Source of the DNA: Clusia tigrina
Taxonomy: Eukaryota; Arthropoda; Insecta; Diptera; Clusiidae
Assembly (NCBI GenBank): GCA_920105625.2
Contig: OV050030.1
Location: forward strand, 242,823,889-242,887,888
Length of the DNA: 64,000 nt
Direction of reading: 5' to 3'
Below the pieces are notes generated by a model. It had not been told where the DNA came from. It ran no database searches and saw only the letters and a program-made list of their open reading frames with translations. The position numbers and the translations under genes are program-made. Each line of letters starts with the position of its first letter. Positions within the stretch are counted from its first letter, which is position 1. Of the stretch, positions 49,662 through 61,316 are shown in pieces.

Positions 49662-49823
49662 GATAGGTTTAGGAAGTACCGTATAGAAGTTAGGGCCATT
49701 TGAAGTTTTAGCAGTGTTTGATTTGGGACTCAAGGGTAGCATAGATTACTTTATTGTTACAAAATTTCAAGGTTTTATGACGCTCCAGTAAAAAGTTACA
49801 AGCATTTGTATGTTGCAAACTTT
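49662..49823 (+). repeat. 162-bp monomer with 34-bp deletion, copy 2
   Basis: Same deletion as at 43,139, at an offset of 6,523 bp. Its left part is the GGTTTAGGAAGTACC anchor type, whereas the copy at 43,139 starts as a GAAGCTTTCTC type, so the E1/E2 similarity begins inside this monomer. Confidence 0.88.
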
Positions 49824-49988
49824 GATAGGTGTAGGACGTACCGTATAGAATTTAGGGCCTTTTGAAGCTTTATCAGTGTTTGATTTGGGACTCAAGGGTA
49901 GCATAGCTTTGAGCGATAGGTTAAATTGGCAAGAGGCTCGAGTACTTTATTGTTACAAAATTTCAAGGATTTGTATGTTGCAAACTTT
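49824..49988 (+). repeat. 165-bp monomer with 31-bp deletion, copy 4
   Basis: Counterpart of 43,301-43,465 in unit E2. Confidence 0.9.
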
Positions 49989-50380
49989 GATAGGTGTAGG
50001 AGGTACCGTATAGAAGATAGGGCAATTTGAAGTTTTATCAGTGTTTGATTTGGGACTCAAGGGTAGCATAGCTTTGATCGATAGCTTAAATTGACAAGAG
50101 GCTCGATTACTTTATTGTTACAAAATTTCAAGGCTTTATGACGCTCCAGTAAAAAGTTACAAGCATTTGTATGTTGCAAACTTTGATAGGTATAGGATGC
50201 ACCGTATAGAAGTTAGGGCCATCTGAAGTTTTAACAGTGTTTGATTTGGGACTCAAGGGTAGCATAGCTTTGAGCGATAGCTTAAATTGACAAGAGGCTC
50301 GAGTACTTCATTGTTACAAAATTTCAAGGTTCTATGACGCTCCAGTCAAAAGTTACAAGCATTTGTATGTTGCAAACTTT

Positions 50381-50545
50381 GATAGGTGTAGGACGTACCG
50401 TATAGAATTTAGGGCCTTTTGAAGCTTTATCAGTGTTTGATTTGGGACTCAAGGGTAGCATAGCTTTGAGCGATAGCTTAAATTGGCAAGAGGCTCGAGT
50501 ACTTTATTGTTACAAAATTTCAAGGATTTGTATGTTACAAACTTT
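50381..50545 (+). repeat. 165-bp monomer with 31-bp deletion, copy 5
   Basis: Counterpart of 43,858-44,022 in unit E2, with a private GTATGTTACAAAC. Confidence 0.9.
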
Positions 50546-51133
50546 GATTGGTGTAGGAGGTACCGTATAGAAGATAGGGCAATTTGAAGTTTTATCAGTG
50601 TTTGATTTGGGACTCAAGGGTAGCATAGCTTTGAGCGAAAGCTTAAATTGACAAGAGGCTCGATTACTTTATTGTTACAAAATTTCAAGGCTTTATGACG
50701 CTCCAGTAAAAAGTTACAAGCATTTGTATGTTGCAAACTTTGATAGGTATAGGATGCACCGTATAGAAGTTAGGGCCATTTGAAGTTTTATCAGTGTTTG
50801 ATTTGGGACTCAAGGGTAGCATAGCTTTGAGCGATAGCTTAAATTGACAAGAGGCTCGAGTACTTTATTGTTACAAAATTTCAAGGTTTTATGACGCTCC
50901 GGTATAAAGTCACAAGCATTTGTATGTTCCAAACTTTGATAGGTGTAGGACGTACCGTATAGAAGTTAGGGCCATTTGAAGATTTATCAGTGTTTGATTT
51001 GGGACTCAAGGGTAGCATAGCTTTGAACGATAGCTTAAATTGACAAGAGGCTCGAGTACTTTATTGTTACAAAATTTCAAGGTTTTATGACGCTCCAGTA
51101 AAAAGTTACAGGCATTTGTATGTTGCAAACTTT

Positions 51134-51322
51134 GATAGGTGTGGGACGTACCGTATAGGGCCATTTGAAGTTTTATCAGTGTTTGATTTGGGACTCAAGG
51201 GTAGCATAGCTTTGAGCGATAGCTTCAATTGACAAGAGGCTCGAGTACTTTATTGTTAAAAAATTTCAAGGTTTTATGACGCTCCAGTAAAAAGTTACAA
51301 GCATTTGTATGTTGCAAACTTT
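51134..51322 (+). repeat. 189-bp monomer with 7-bp deletion, copy 3
   Basis: Counterpart of 44,611-44,799 in unit E2 (offset 6,523 bp). Confidence 0.9.
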
Positions 51323-54300
51323 GATAGGTGTAGGAGGTACCGCATAGAAGATAGGGCAATTTGAAGTTTTATCAGTGTTTGATTTGGGACTCAAGGGTAT
51401 CATAGCTTTAAGCGATATCTTAAGTTGACAAGAGGCTCGAGTAGTTTATTGTTACAAAATTTCGAGGTTTTATGACGCTCCGGTATAAAGTTACAAGCAT
51501 TTGTATGTTGCAAACTTTGATAGGTGTAGGACGTAGCGTATAGAAGTTAGGGCCATTTGAAGATTTATCAGTGTTTGATTTGGGACTCAAGGGTAGCATA
51601 GCTTTGAGCGATAGCTTAAATTGACAAGAGGCTCGAGTACTTTATTGTTACAAAATTTCAAGGTTTTATGACGCTCCAGTAAAAAGTTACAGGCATTTGT
51701 ATGTTGCAAACTTTGATAGGTGTGGGACGTACCGTATATAAGTTAGGGCCATTTGAAGTTGTATCAGTGTTTGATTTGGGACTCAAGGGTAGCATAGCTT
51801 TGAGCGATAGCTTAAATTGACAAGAGGCTCGAGTACTTTATTGTTACAAAATTTCAAGGTTTTATGACGCTCCAGTAAAAAGTTACAAGCATTTGTATGT
51901 TGCAAACTTTGATAGGTGTAGGAGGTACCGTATAGAAGATAGGGCAATTTGAAGTTTTATCAGTGTTTGATTTGGGACTCAAGGGCAGCATAGCGTTGAG
52001 CGATAGCTTAAATTAGCAAGAGGCGCGAGTACTTTATTGTTACAACATTTCGAGGTTTTATGACGCTCCGGTATAAAGTTACAAGCATTTGAATGTTGCA
52101 ATTTTTGATAGGTGTAGGACGTACCGTATAGAAGTTAGGGCCATTTGAAGTTTTATCAGTGTTTGATTTGGGACTCAAGGGTAGCATAGCTTTGAGCGAT
52201 AGCTTAAATTGACAAGAGGCTCGAGTACTTTATTGTTACAAAATTTCAAGGTTTTATGACGCTCCAGTAAAAAGTTACAAGCATTTGAATGTTGCAATTT
52301 TTGATAGGTGTAGGACGTACCGTATAGAAGTAAGGGCCATTTGAAGCTTTCTCAGTGTTTGATTTGGGACTCAAGGGTAGCATAGCTTTGAGCGATAGCT
52401 TAAATTGACAAGAGGCTCGAGTACTTTATTGTTACAAAATTTCAAGGTTTTATGACGCTCCAGTAAAAAGTTACAAGCATTTGTATGTTGCAAACTTTGA
52501 TAGGTGTAGGACGTACCGTATAGAAGTTAGGGCCATTTGAAGTTTTATCAGTGTTTGATTTGGGACTCAAGGGTAGCATAGCTTTGAGCGATAGTTTAAA
52601 TTGACAAGAGGCTCAAGTACTTTATATGTTACAAAATTTCAAGGTTTATGACGCTCCAGTAAAAAGTTACAAGCATTTGTATGTTGCAAACTTTGATAGG
52701 TGTAGGAGGTACCGTATAGAAGATAGTGCAATTTGAAGTTTTATCAGTGTTTGATTTGGGACTCAAGGGCAGCATAGCTTTGAGCGATAGCTTAAATTAG
52801 CAAGAGGCTCGAGTACTTTATTGTTACAAAATTTCAAGGTTTTATGACGCTCCAGTAAAAAGTTACAAGCATTTGAATGTTGCAATTTTTGATAGGTGTA
52901 GGACGTACCGTATAGAAGTTAGGGCCATTTGAAGTTTTATCAGTGTTTGACTTGGGACTCAAGGGTAGCTTAGCTTTGAGCGATAGCTTAAATTGACAAG
53001 AGGCTCGAGTACTTTATTGTTACAAAATTTCAAGGTTTTATGACGCTCCAGTAAAAAGTTACAAGCATTTGAATGTTGCAATTTTTTATAGGTGTAGGAC
53101 GTACCGTATAGAAGTAAGGGCCATTTGAAGCTTTCTCAGTGTTTGATTTGGGACTCAAGGGTAGCATAGCTTTGAGCGATAGCGTAAATTGACAAGAGGC
53201 TCGAGTACTTTATTGTTACAAAATTTCAAGGTTCTATGACGCTCCAGTAAAAAGTTACAAGCATTTGTATGTTGCAAACTTTGATAGGTGTAGGACGTAC
53301 CGTATAGAAGTTAGGGCCATTTGAAGCTTTATCAGTGTTTGATTTGGGGCTCAAGGGTAGCATAGCTTTGAGCGATAGCTTAAATTGGCAAGAGGCTCGA
53401 GTACTTTATTGTTACAAAATTTCAAGGTTTTATGACGCTCCAGTAAAAAGTTACAAGCATTTTAATGTTGCAAACTTTGGTAGGTGTAGGAGGTACCGTA
53501 TAGAAGATAGGGCAATTTGAAGTTTTATCAGTGTTTGATTTGGGACTCAAGGGTAGCATAGCTTTGAGCGATAGCTTAAATTGACAAGAGGCTCGATTAC
53601 TTTATTGTTACAAAATTTCAAGGCTTTATGACGCTCCAGTAAAAAGTTACAAGCATTTGTTTGTTGCAAACTTTGATAGGTATAGGATGCACCGTATAGA
53701 AGTTAGGGCCATTTGAGTTTTTATCAGTGTTTGATTTGGGACTCAAGGGTAGCATAGCTTTGAGCGATAGCTTAAATTGACAAGAGGCTCGATTACTTTA
53801 TTGTTACAAAATTTCAAGGTTTTATGAAGCTCCAGTAAAAAGTTACAAGCATTTGTATGTTGCAAACTTTGATAGGTGTAGGACGTACCGAATAGAAGTT
53901 AGGGCCATTTGAAGTTTTATCAGTGTTTGATTTGCGACTCAAGGGTATCATAGCTTTAAGCGATATCTTAAGTTGACAAGAGGCTCGAGTACTTTATTGT
54001 TACAAAATTTCAAGGTTTTATGACGCTCCGGTATAAAGTTACAAGCATTTGTATGTTGCAAACTTTGATAGGTGTAGGACGCACCGTATAGAAGTTAGGG
54101 CCATTTGAAGATTTATCAGTGTTTGATTTGGGACTCAAGGGTAGCATAGCTTTGAGCGATAGCTTAAATTGACAAGAGCCTCGAGTACTTTATTGTTACA
54201 AAATTTCAAGGTTTTATGACGCTCCAGTAAAAAGTTACAGGCATTTGTATGTTGCAAACTTTGATAGGTGTGGGACGTACCGTATAGAAGTTAGGGCCAT

Positions 54301-54654
54301 TTGAAGCTTTATCAGTGTTTGATTTGGGACTCAAGGGTAGCATAGATTTGAGCGATAGCTTAAATTGACAAGAGGCTCGAGTACTTTATTGTTATAAAAT
54401 TTCAAGGTTCTATGACGCTCCAGTAAAAATTTACAAGCATTTGTATGTTGCAAACTTTGATAGGTTTAGGAAGTACCGTATAGAAGTTAGGGCCATTTGA
54501 AGTTTTATCAGTGTTCGATTTGGGACTCAAGGCTAGCATAGCTTTGAGCGATAGCTTCAATTGACAAGAGGCTCGAGTACTTTATTGTTACAAAATTTCA
54601 AGGTTTTTTGACTGACCAGTAAAAAGTTACAAGCATTTGTATGTTGCAAACTTT

Positions 54655-55829
54655 GATAGGTGTAGGACGTACCGTATAGAAGTTAGGGCCATATGAAGTT
54701 TTATCAGTGTTTGATTTGGGACTCAAGGGTAGCATAGCTTTGAGCGATAGCGTAAATTGACAAGAGGCTCGAATACTTTATTGTTACAAAATTTCAAGGT
54801 TTTATGACACTCCAGTAAAAAGTTACAAGCATTTGTATGTTGCAAACTTTGATAGGTGTAGGACGTACCGTATAGAAGTTAGGGCCATTTGAAGCTTTAT
54901 CAGTGTTTGATTTGGGACTCAAGGGTAGCATAGCTTTGAGAGATAGCTTAAATTGGCAAGAGGCTCGAGTACTTTATTGTTACAAAATTTCAAGGTTTTA
55001 TGACGCTCCAGTAAAAAGTTACAAGCATTTTTATGTTGCAAACTTTGATAGGTGTAGGAGGTACCGTATAGAAGATAGGGCCATTTGAAGTTTTATCAGT
55101 GTTTGATTTGGGACTCAAGGGTAGCGTAGCTTTGAGCGATAGCTTAAATTGACAAGAGGCTCGATTACTTTATTGTTACAAAATTTCAAGGTTTTATGAA
55201 GCTCCAGTAAAAAGTTACAGGCATGTGTATGTTGCAAACTTTGATAGGTGTAGGACGTACCGTATAGAAGTTAGGGCCATTTGAAGTTTTATCAGTGTTC
55301 GATTTGGGACTCAAGGCTAGCATAGCTTTGAGCGATAGCTTAAATTGACAAGAGGCTCGAGTACTTTATTGTTACAAAATTTCAAGGTTTTATGACTGAC
55401 CAGTAAAAAGTTACAAGCATTTGTATGTTGCAAACTTTGATAGGTGTAGGACGTACCGTGTAGAAGTTAGGGCCATATGAAGTTTTATCAGTGTTTGATT
55501 TGGGACTCAAGGGTAGCATAGCTTTGAGCGATATCTTAAGTTGACAAGAGGCTCGAGTACTTTATTGTTACAAAATTTCAAGGTTTTATGACGCTCCAGT
55601 AAAAAGTTACAAGCATTTGAATGTTGCAATTTTTATAGGTGTAGGACGTACCGTATAGAAGTAAGGGCCATTTGAAGCTTTCTCAGTGTTTGATTTGGGA
55701 CTCAAGGGTAGCATAGCTTTGAGCGATAGCGTAAATTGACAAGAGGCTCGAGTACTTTATTGTTACAAAATTTCAAGGTTCTATGACGCTCCAGTAAAAA
55801 GTTACAAGCATTTGTATGTTGCAAACTTT
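54655..55829 (+). repeat. Domain E 1,175-bp tandem duplication, copy a
   Basis: Six monomers minus one base. Marks in order: CCATATGAAG with GATAGCGTAAATT, TTGAGAGATAGC with AAATTGGCAAG, GGGTAGCGTAGC with ATGAAGCTCC, GTGTTCGATTTG with GACTGACCAG, GTACCGTGTAGAAG with GATATCTTAAG, and GAAGCTTTCTC. The CCATATGAAG mark recurs 1,175 bp later. Confidence 0.85.
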
Positions 55830-57004
55830 GATAGGTGTAGGACGTACCGTATAGAAGTTAGGGCCATATGAAGTTTTATCAGTGTTTGATTTGGGACTCA
55901 AGGGTAGCATAGCTTTGAGCGATAGCGTAAATTGACAAGAGGCTCGAATACTTTATTGTTACAAAATTTCAAGGTTTTATGACACTCCAGTAAAAAGTTA
56001 CAAGCATTTGTATGTTGCAAACTTTGATAGGTGTAGGACGTACCGTATAGAAGTTAGGGCCATTTGAAGCTTTATCAGTGTTTGATTTGGGACTCAAGGG
56101 TAGCATAGCTTTGAGAGATAGCTTAAATTGGCAAGAGGCTCGAGTACTTTATTGTTACAAAATTTCAAGGTTTTATGACGCTCCAGTAAAAAGTTACAAG
56201 CATTTTTATGTTGCAAACTTTGATAGGTGTAGGAGGTACCGTATAGAAGATAGGGCCATTTGAAGTTTTATCAGTGTTTGATTTGGGACTCAAGGGTAGC
56301 GTAGCTTTGAGCGATAGCTTAAATTGACAAGAGGCTCGATTACTTTATTGTTACAAAATTTCAAGGTTTTATGAAGCTCCAGTAAAAAGTTACAGGCATG
56401 TGTATGTTGCAAACTTTGATAGGTGTAGGACGTACCGTATAGAAGTTAGGGCCATTTGAAGTTTTATCAGTGTTCGATTTGGGACTCAAGGCTAGCATAG
56501 CTTTGAGCGATAGCTTAAATTGACAAGAGGCTCGAGTACTTTATTGTTACAAAATTTCAAGGTTTTATGACTGACCAGTAAAAAGTTACAAGCATTTGTA
56601 TGTTGCAAACTTTGATAGGTGTAGGACGTACCGTGTAGAAGTTAGGGCCATATGAAGTTTTATCAGTGTTTGATTTGGGACTCAAGGGTAGCATAGCTTT
56701 GAGCGATATCTTAAGTTGACAAGAGGCTCGAGTACTTTATTGTTACAAAATTTCAAGGTTTTATGACGCTCCAGTAAAAAGTTACAAGCATTTGAATGTT
56801 GCAATTTTTATAGGTGTAGGACGTACCGTATAGAAGTAAGGGCCATTTGAAGCTTTCTCAGTGTTTGATTTGGGACTCAAGGGTAGCATAGCTTTGAGCG
56901 ATAGCGTAAATTGACAAGAGGCTCGAGTACTTTATTGTTACAAAATTTCAAGGTTCTATGACGCTCCAGTAAAAAGTTACAAGCATTTGTATGTTGCAAA
57001 CTTT
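55830..57004 (+). repeat. Domain E 1,175-bp tandem duplication, copy b
   Basis: Near-identical copy of 54,655-55,829. The TTGAGAGATAGC monomers at 54,903 and 56,078 are counterparts. Confidence 0.85.
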
Positions 57005-58180
57005 GATAGGTGTAGGACGTACCGTATAGAAGTTAGGGCCATTTGAAGCTTTATCAGTGTTTGATTTGGGGCTCAAGGGTAGCATAGCTTTGAGCGATAG
57101 CTTAAATTGGCAAGAGGCTCGAGTACTTTATTGTTACAAAATTTCAAGGTTTTATGACGCTCCAGTAAAAAGTTACAAGCATTTTAATGTTGCAAACTTT
57201 GGTAGGTGTAGGAGGTACCGTATAGAAGATAGGGCAATTTGAAGTTTTATCAGTGTTTGATTTGGGACTCAAGGGTAGCATAGCTTTGAGCGATAGCTTA
57301 AATTGACAAGAGGCTCGATTACTTTATTGTTACAAAATTTCAAGGCTTTATGACGCTCCAGTAAAAAGTTACAAGCATTTGTATGTTGCAAACTTTGATA
57401 GGTATAGGATGCACCGTATAGAAGTTAGGGCCATTTGAGTTTTTATCAGTGTTTGATTTGGGACTCAAGGGTAGCATAGCTTTGAGCGATAGCTTAAATT
57501 GACAAGAGGCTCGATTACTTTATTGTTACAAAATTTCAAGGTTTTATGAAGCTCCAGTAAAAAGTTACAAGCATTTGTATGTTGCAAACTTTGATAGGTG
57601 TAGGACGTACCGAATAGAAGTTAGGGCCATTTGAAGTTTTATCAGTGTTTGATTTGGGACTCAAGGGTATCATAGCTTTAAGCGATATCTTAAGTTGACA
57701 AGAGGCTCGAGTACTTTATTGTTACAAAATTTCAAGGTTTTATGACGCTCCGGTATAAAGTTAAAAGCATTTGAATGTTGCAAACTTTGATAGGTGTAGG
57801 ACGCATCGTATAGAAGTTAGGGCCATTTGAAGATTTATCAGTGTTTGATTTGGGACTCAAGGGTAGCATAGCTTTGAGCGATAGCTTAAATTGACAAGAG
57901 CCTCGAGTACTTTATTGTTACAAAATTTCAAGGTTTTATGACGCTCCAGTAAAAAGTTACAGGCATTTGTATGTTGCAAACTTTGATAGGTGTGGGACGT
58001 ACCGTATAGAAGTTAGGGCCATTTGAAGCTTTATCAGTGTTTGATTTGGGACTCAAGGGTAGCATAGATTTGAGCGATAGCTTAAATTGACAAGAGGCTC
58101 GAGTACTTTATTGTTATAAAATTTCAAGGTTCTATGACGCTCCAGTAAAAATTTACAAGCATTTGTATGTTGCAAACTTT

Positions 58181-59552
58181 GATAGGTTTAGGAAGTACCG
58201 TATAGAAGTTAGGGCCATTTGAAGTTTTATCAGTGTTCGATTTGGGACTCAAGGCTAGCATAGCTTTGAGCGATAGCTTAAATTGACAAGAGGCTCGAGT
58301 ACTTTATTGTTACAAAATTTCAAGGTTTTATGACTGACCAGTAAAAAGTTACAAGCATTTGTATGTTGCAAACTTTGATAGGTGTAGGACGTACCGTATA
58401 GAAGTTAGGGCCATTTGAAGTTTTATCAGTGTTTGATTTGGGACTCAAGGGTAGCATAGCTTTGAGCGATAGCGTAAATTGACAAGAGGCTCGAATACTT
58501 TATTGTTACAAAATTTCAAGGTTTTATGACACTCCAGTAAAAAGTTACAAGCATTTGTATGTTGCAAACTTTGATAGGTGTAGGACGTACCGTATAGAAG
58601 TTAGGGCCATTTGAAGCTTTATCAGTGTTTGATTTGGGACTCAAGGGTAGCATAGCTTTGAGAGATAGCTTAAATTGGCAAGAGGCTCGAGTACTTTATT
58701 GTTACAAAATTTCAAGGTTTTATGACGCTCCAGTAAAAAGTTACAAGCATTTTTATGTTGCAAACTTTGATAGGTGTAGGAGGTACCGTATAGAAGATAG
58801 GGCCATTTGAAGTTTTATCAGTGTTTGATTTGGGACTCAAGGGTAGCGTAGCTTTGAGCGATAGCTTAAATTGACAAGAGGCTCGATTACTTTATTGTTA
58901 CAAAATTTCAAGGTTTTATGAAGCTCCAGTAAAAAGTTACAAGCATTTGTATGTTGCAAACTTTGATAGGTGTAGGACGTACCGAATAGAAGTTAGGGCC
59001 ATTTGAAGTTTTATCAGTGTTTGATTTGGGACTCAAGGGTATCATAGCTTTAAGCGATATCTTAAGTTGACAAGAGGCTCGAGTACTTTATTGTTACAAA
59101 ATTTCAAGGTTTTATGACGCTCCGGTATAAAGTTACAAGCATTTGTATGTTGCAAACTTTGATAGGTGTAGGACGCACCGTATAGAAGTTAGGGCCATTT
59201 GAAGATTTATCAGTGTTTGATTTGGGACTCAAGGGTAGCATAGCTTTGAGCGATAGCTTAAATTGACAAGAGCCTCGAGTACTTTATTGTTACAAAATTT
59301 CAAGGTTTTATGACGCTCCAGTAAAAAGTTACAGGCATTTGTATGTTGCAAACTTTGATAGGCGTGGGACATACCGTAGAGAAGTTAGGGCCATTTGAAG
59401 CTTTATCAGTGTTTGATTTGGGACTCAAGGGTAGCATAGATTTGAGCGATAGCTTAAATTGACAAGAGGCTCGAGTACTTTATTGTTATAAAATTTCAAG
59501 GTTCTATGACGCTCCAGTAAAAATTTACAAGCATTTGTATGTTGCAAACTTT
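58181..59552 (+). repeat. Domain E unit E4 (1,372 bp, 7 monomers)
   Basis: Order from the anchor: GGTTTAGGAAGTACC/GTTCGATTTG, GATAGCGTAAATT, TTGAGAGATAGC, GGGTAGCGTAGC, CCGAATAGAAG/GATATCTTAAG, GACGCACC/AAGAGCCTCG, and GGGAC/GCATAGATTTG. This is the shortest version of the domain E 3' unit. Confidence 0.88.
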
Positions 59553-61316
59553 GATAGGTTTAGGAAGTACCGTATAGAAGTTAGGGCCATTTGAAGTTTT
59601 ATCAGTGTTCGATTTGGGACTCAAGGCTAGCATAGCTTTGAGCGATAGCTTAAATTGACAAGAGGCTCGAGTACTTTATTGTTACAAAATTTCAAGGTTT
59701 TATGACTGACCAGTAAAAAGTTACAAGCATTTGTATGTTGCAAACTTTGATAGGTGTAGGACGTACCGTATAGAAGTTAGGGCCATATGAAGTTTTATCA
59801 GTGTTTGATTTGGGACTCAAGGGTAGCATAGCTTTGAGCGATAGCGTAAATTGACAAGAGGCTCGAATACTTTATTGTTACAAAATTTCAAGGTTTTATG
59901 ACACTCCAGTAAAAAGTTACAAGCATTTGTATGTTGCAAACTTTGATAGGTGTAGGACGTACCGTATAGAAGTTAGGGCCATTTGAAGCTTTATCAGTGT
60001 TTGATTTGGGACTCAAGGGTAGCATAGCTTTGAGAGATAGCTTAAATTGGCAAGAGGCTCGAGTACTTTATTGTTACAAAATTTCAAGGTTTTATGACGC
60101 TCCAGTAAAAAGTTACAAGCATTTTTATGTTGCAAACTTTGATAGGTGTAGGAGGTACCGTATAGAAGATAGGGCCATTTGAAGTTTTATCAGTGTTTGA
60201 TTTGGGACTCAAGGGTAGCGTAGCTTTGAGCGATAGCTTAAATTGACAAGAGGCTCGAGTACTTTATTGTTACAAAATTTCAAGGTTTTATGACGCTCCT
60301 GTAAAAAGTTACAAGCATTTGTATGTTGCAAACTTTGATAGGTGTAGGACGTACCGTATAGAAGTTAGGGCCATTTGAAGTTTTATCAGTGTTTGATTTG
60401 GGAATCAAGGGTAGCATAGCTTTGAGCGATAGCTTAAATTGACAAGAGGCTCGATTACTTTATTGTTACAAAATTTCAAGGCTTTATGACGCTCCAGTAA
60501 AAAGTTACAAGCATTTGTATGTTGCAAACTTTGATAGGTATAGGATGCACCGTATAGAAGTTAGGGCCATTTGAGTTTTTATCAGTGTTTGATTTGGGAC
60601 TCAAGGGTAGCATAGCTTTGAGCGATAGCTTAAATTGACAAGAGGCTCGATTACTTTATTGTTACAAAATTTCAAGGTTTTATGAAGCTCCAGTAAAAAG
60701 TTACAAGCATTTGTATGTTGCAAACTTTGATAGGTGTAGGACGTACCGAATAGAAGTTAGGGCCATTTGAAGTTTTATCAGTGTTTGATTTGGGACTCAA
60801 GGGTATCATAGCTTTAAGCGATATCTTAAGTTGACAAGAGGCTCGAGTACTTTATTGTTACAAAATTTCAAGGTTTTATGACGCTCCGGTATAAAGTTAC
60901 AAGCATTTGTATGTTGCAAACTTTGATAGGTGTAGGACGCACCGTATAGAAGTTAGGGCCATTTGAAGATTTATCAGTGTTTGATTTGGGACTCAAGGGT
61001 AGCATAGCTTTGAGCGATAGCTTAAATTGACAAGAGCCTCGAGTACTTTATTGTTACAAAATTTCAAGGTTTTATGACGCTCCAGTAAAAAGTTACAGGC
61101 ATTTGTATGTTGCAAACTTTGATAGGTGTGGGACGTACCGTATAGAAGTTAGGGCCATTTGAAGCTTTATCAGTGTTTGATTTGGGACTCAAGGGTAGCA
61201 TAGATTTGAGCGATAGCTTAAATTGACAAGAGGCTCGAGTACTTTATTGTTATAAAATTTCAAGGTTCTATGACGCTCCAGTAAAAATTTACAAGCATTT
61301 GTATGTTGCAAACTTT
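59553..61316 (+). repeat. Domain E unit E5 (1,764 bp, 9 monomers)
   Basis: As E4, but two monomers (GGGAATCAAGG/CTCGATTAC and GGTATAGGATGCACC/GAGTTTTTATC) are inserted after the GGGTAGCGTAGC monomer. Confidence 0.88.

Larger units (their letters stand above)
49662..54458 (+). repeat. Domain E unit E2 (4,797 bp, 25 monomers)
   Basis: Shorter copy of E1, lacking one 1,138-bp block and one 588-bp block. 25 x 196 minus (34 + 31 + 31 + 7) is 4,797, which agrees with the distance between the anchor monomers at 49,662 and 54,459. Confidence 0.88.
54459..58180 (+). repeat. Domain E unit E3 (3,722 bp, 19 monomers)
   Basis: Between the anchor monomers at 54,459 and 58,181. The length is 19 x 196 - 2, the two lost bases being in GCAATTTTTATAGG near 55,627 and 56,802. 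It contains a 1,175-bp tandem duplication. Its right part repeats E2, with the ATTGGCAAG monomer at 57,057 matching 53,335. Confidence 0.85.
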
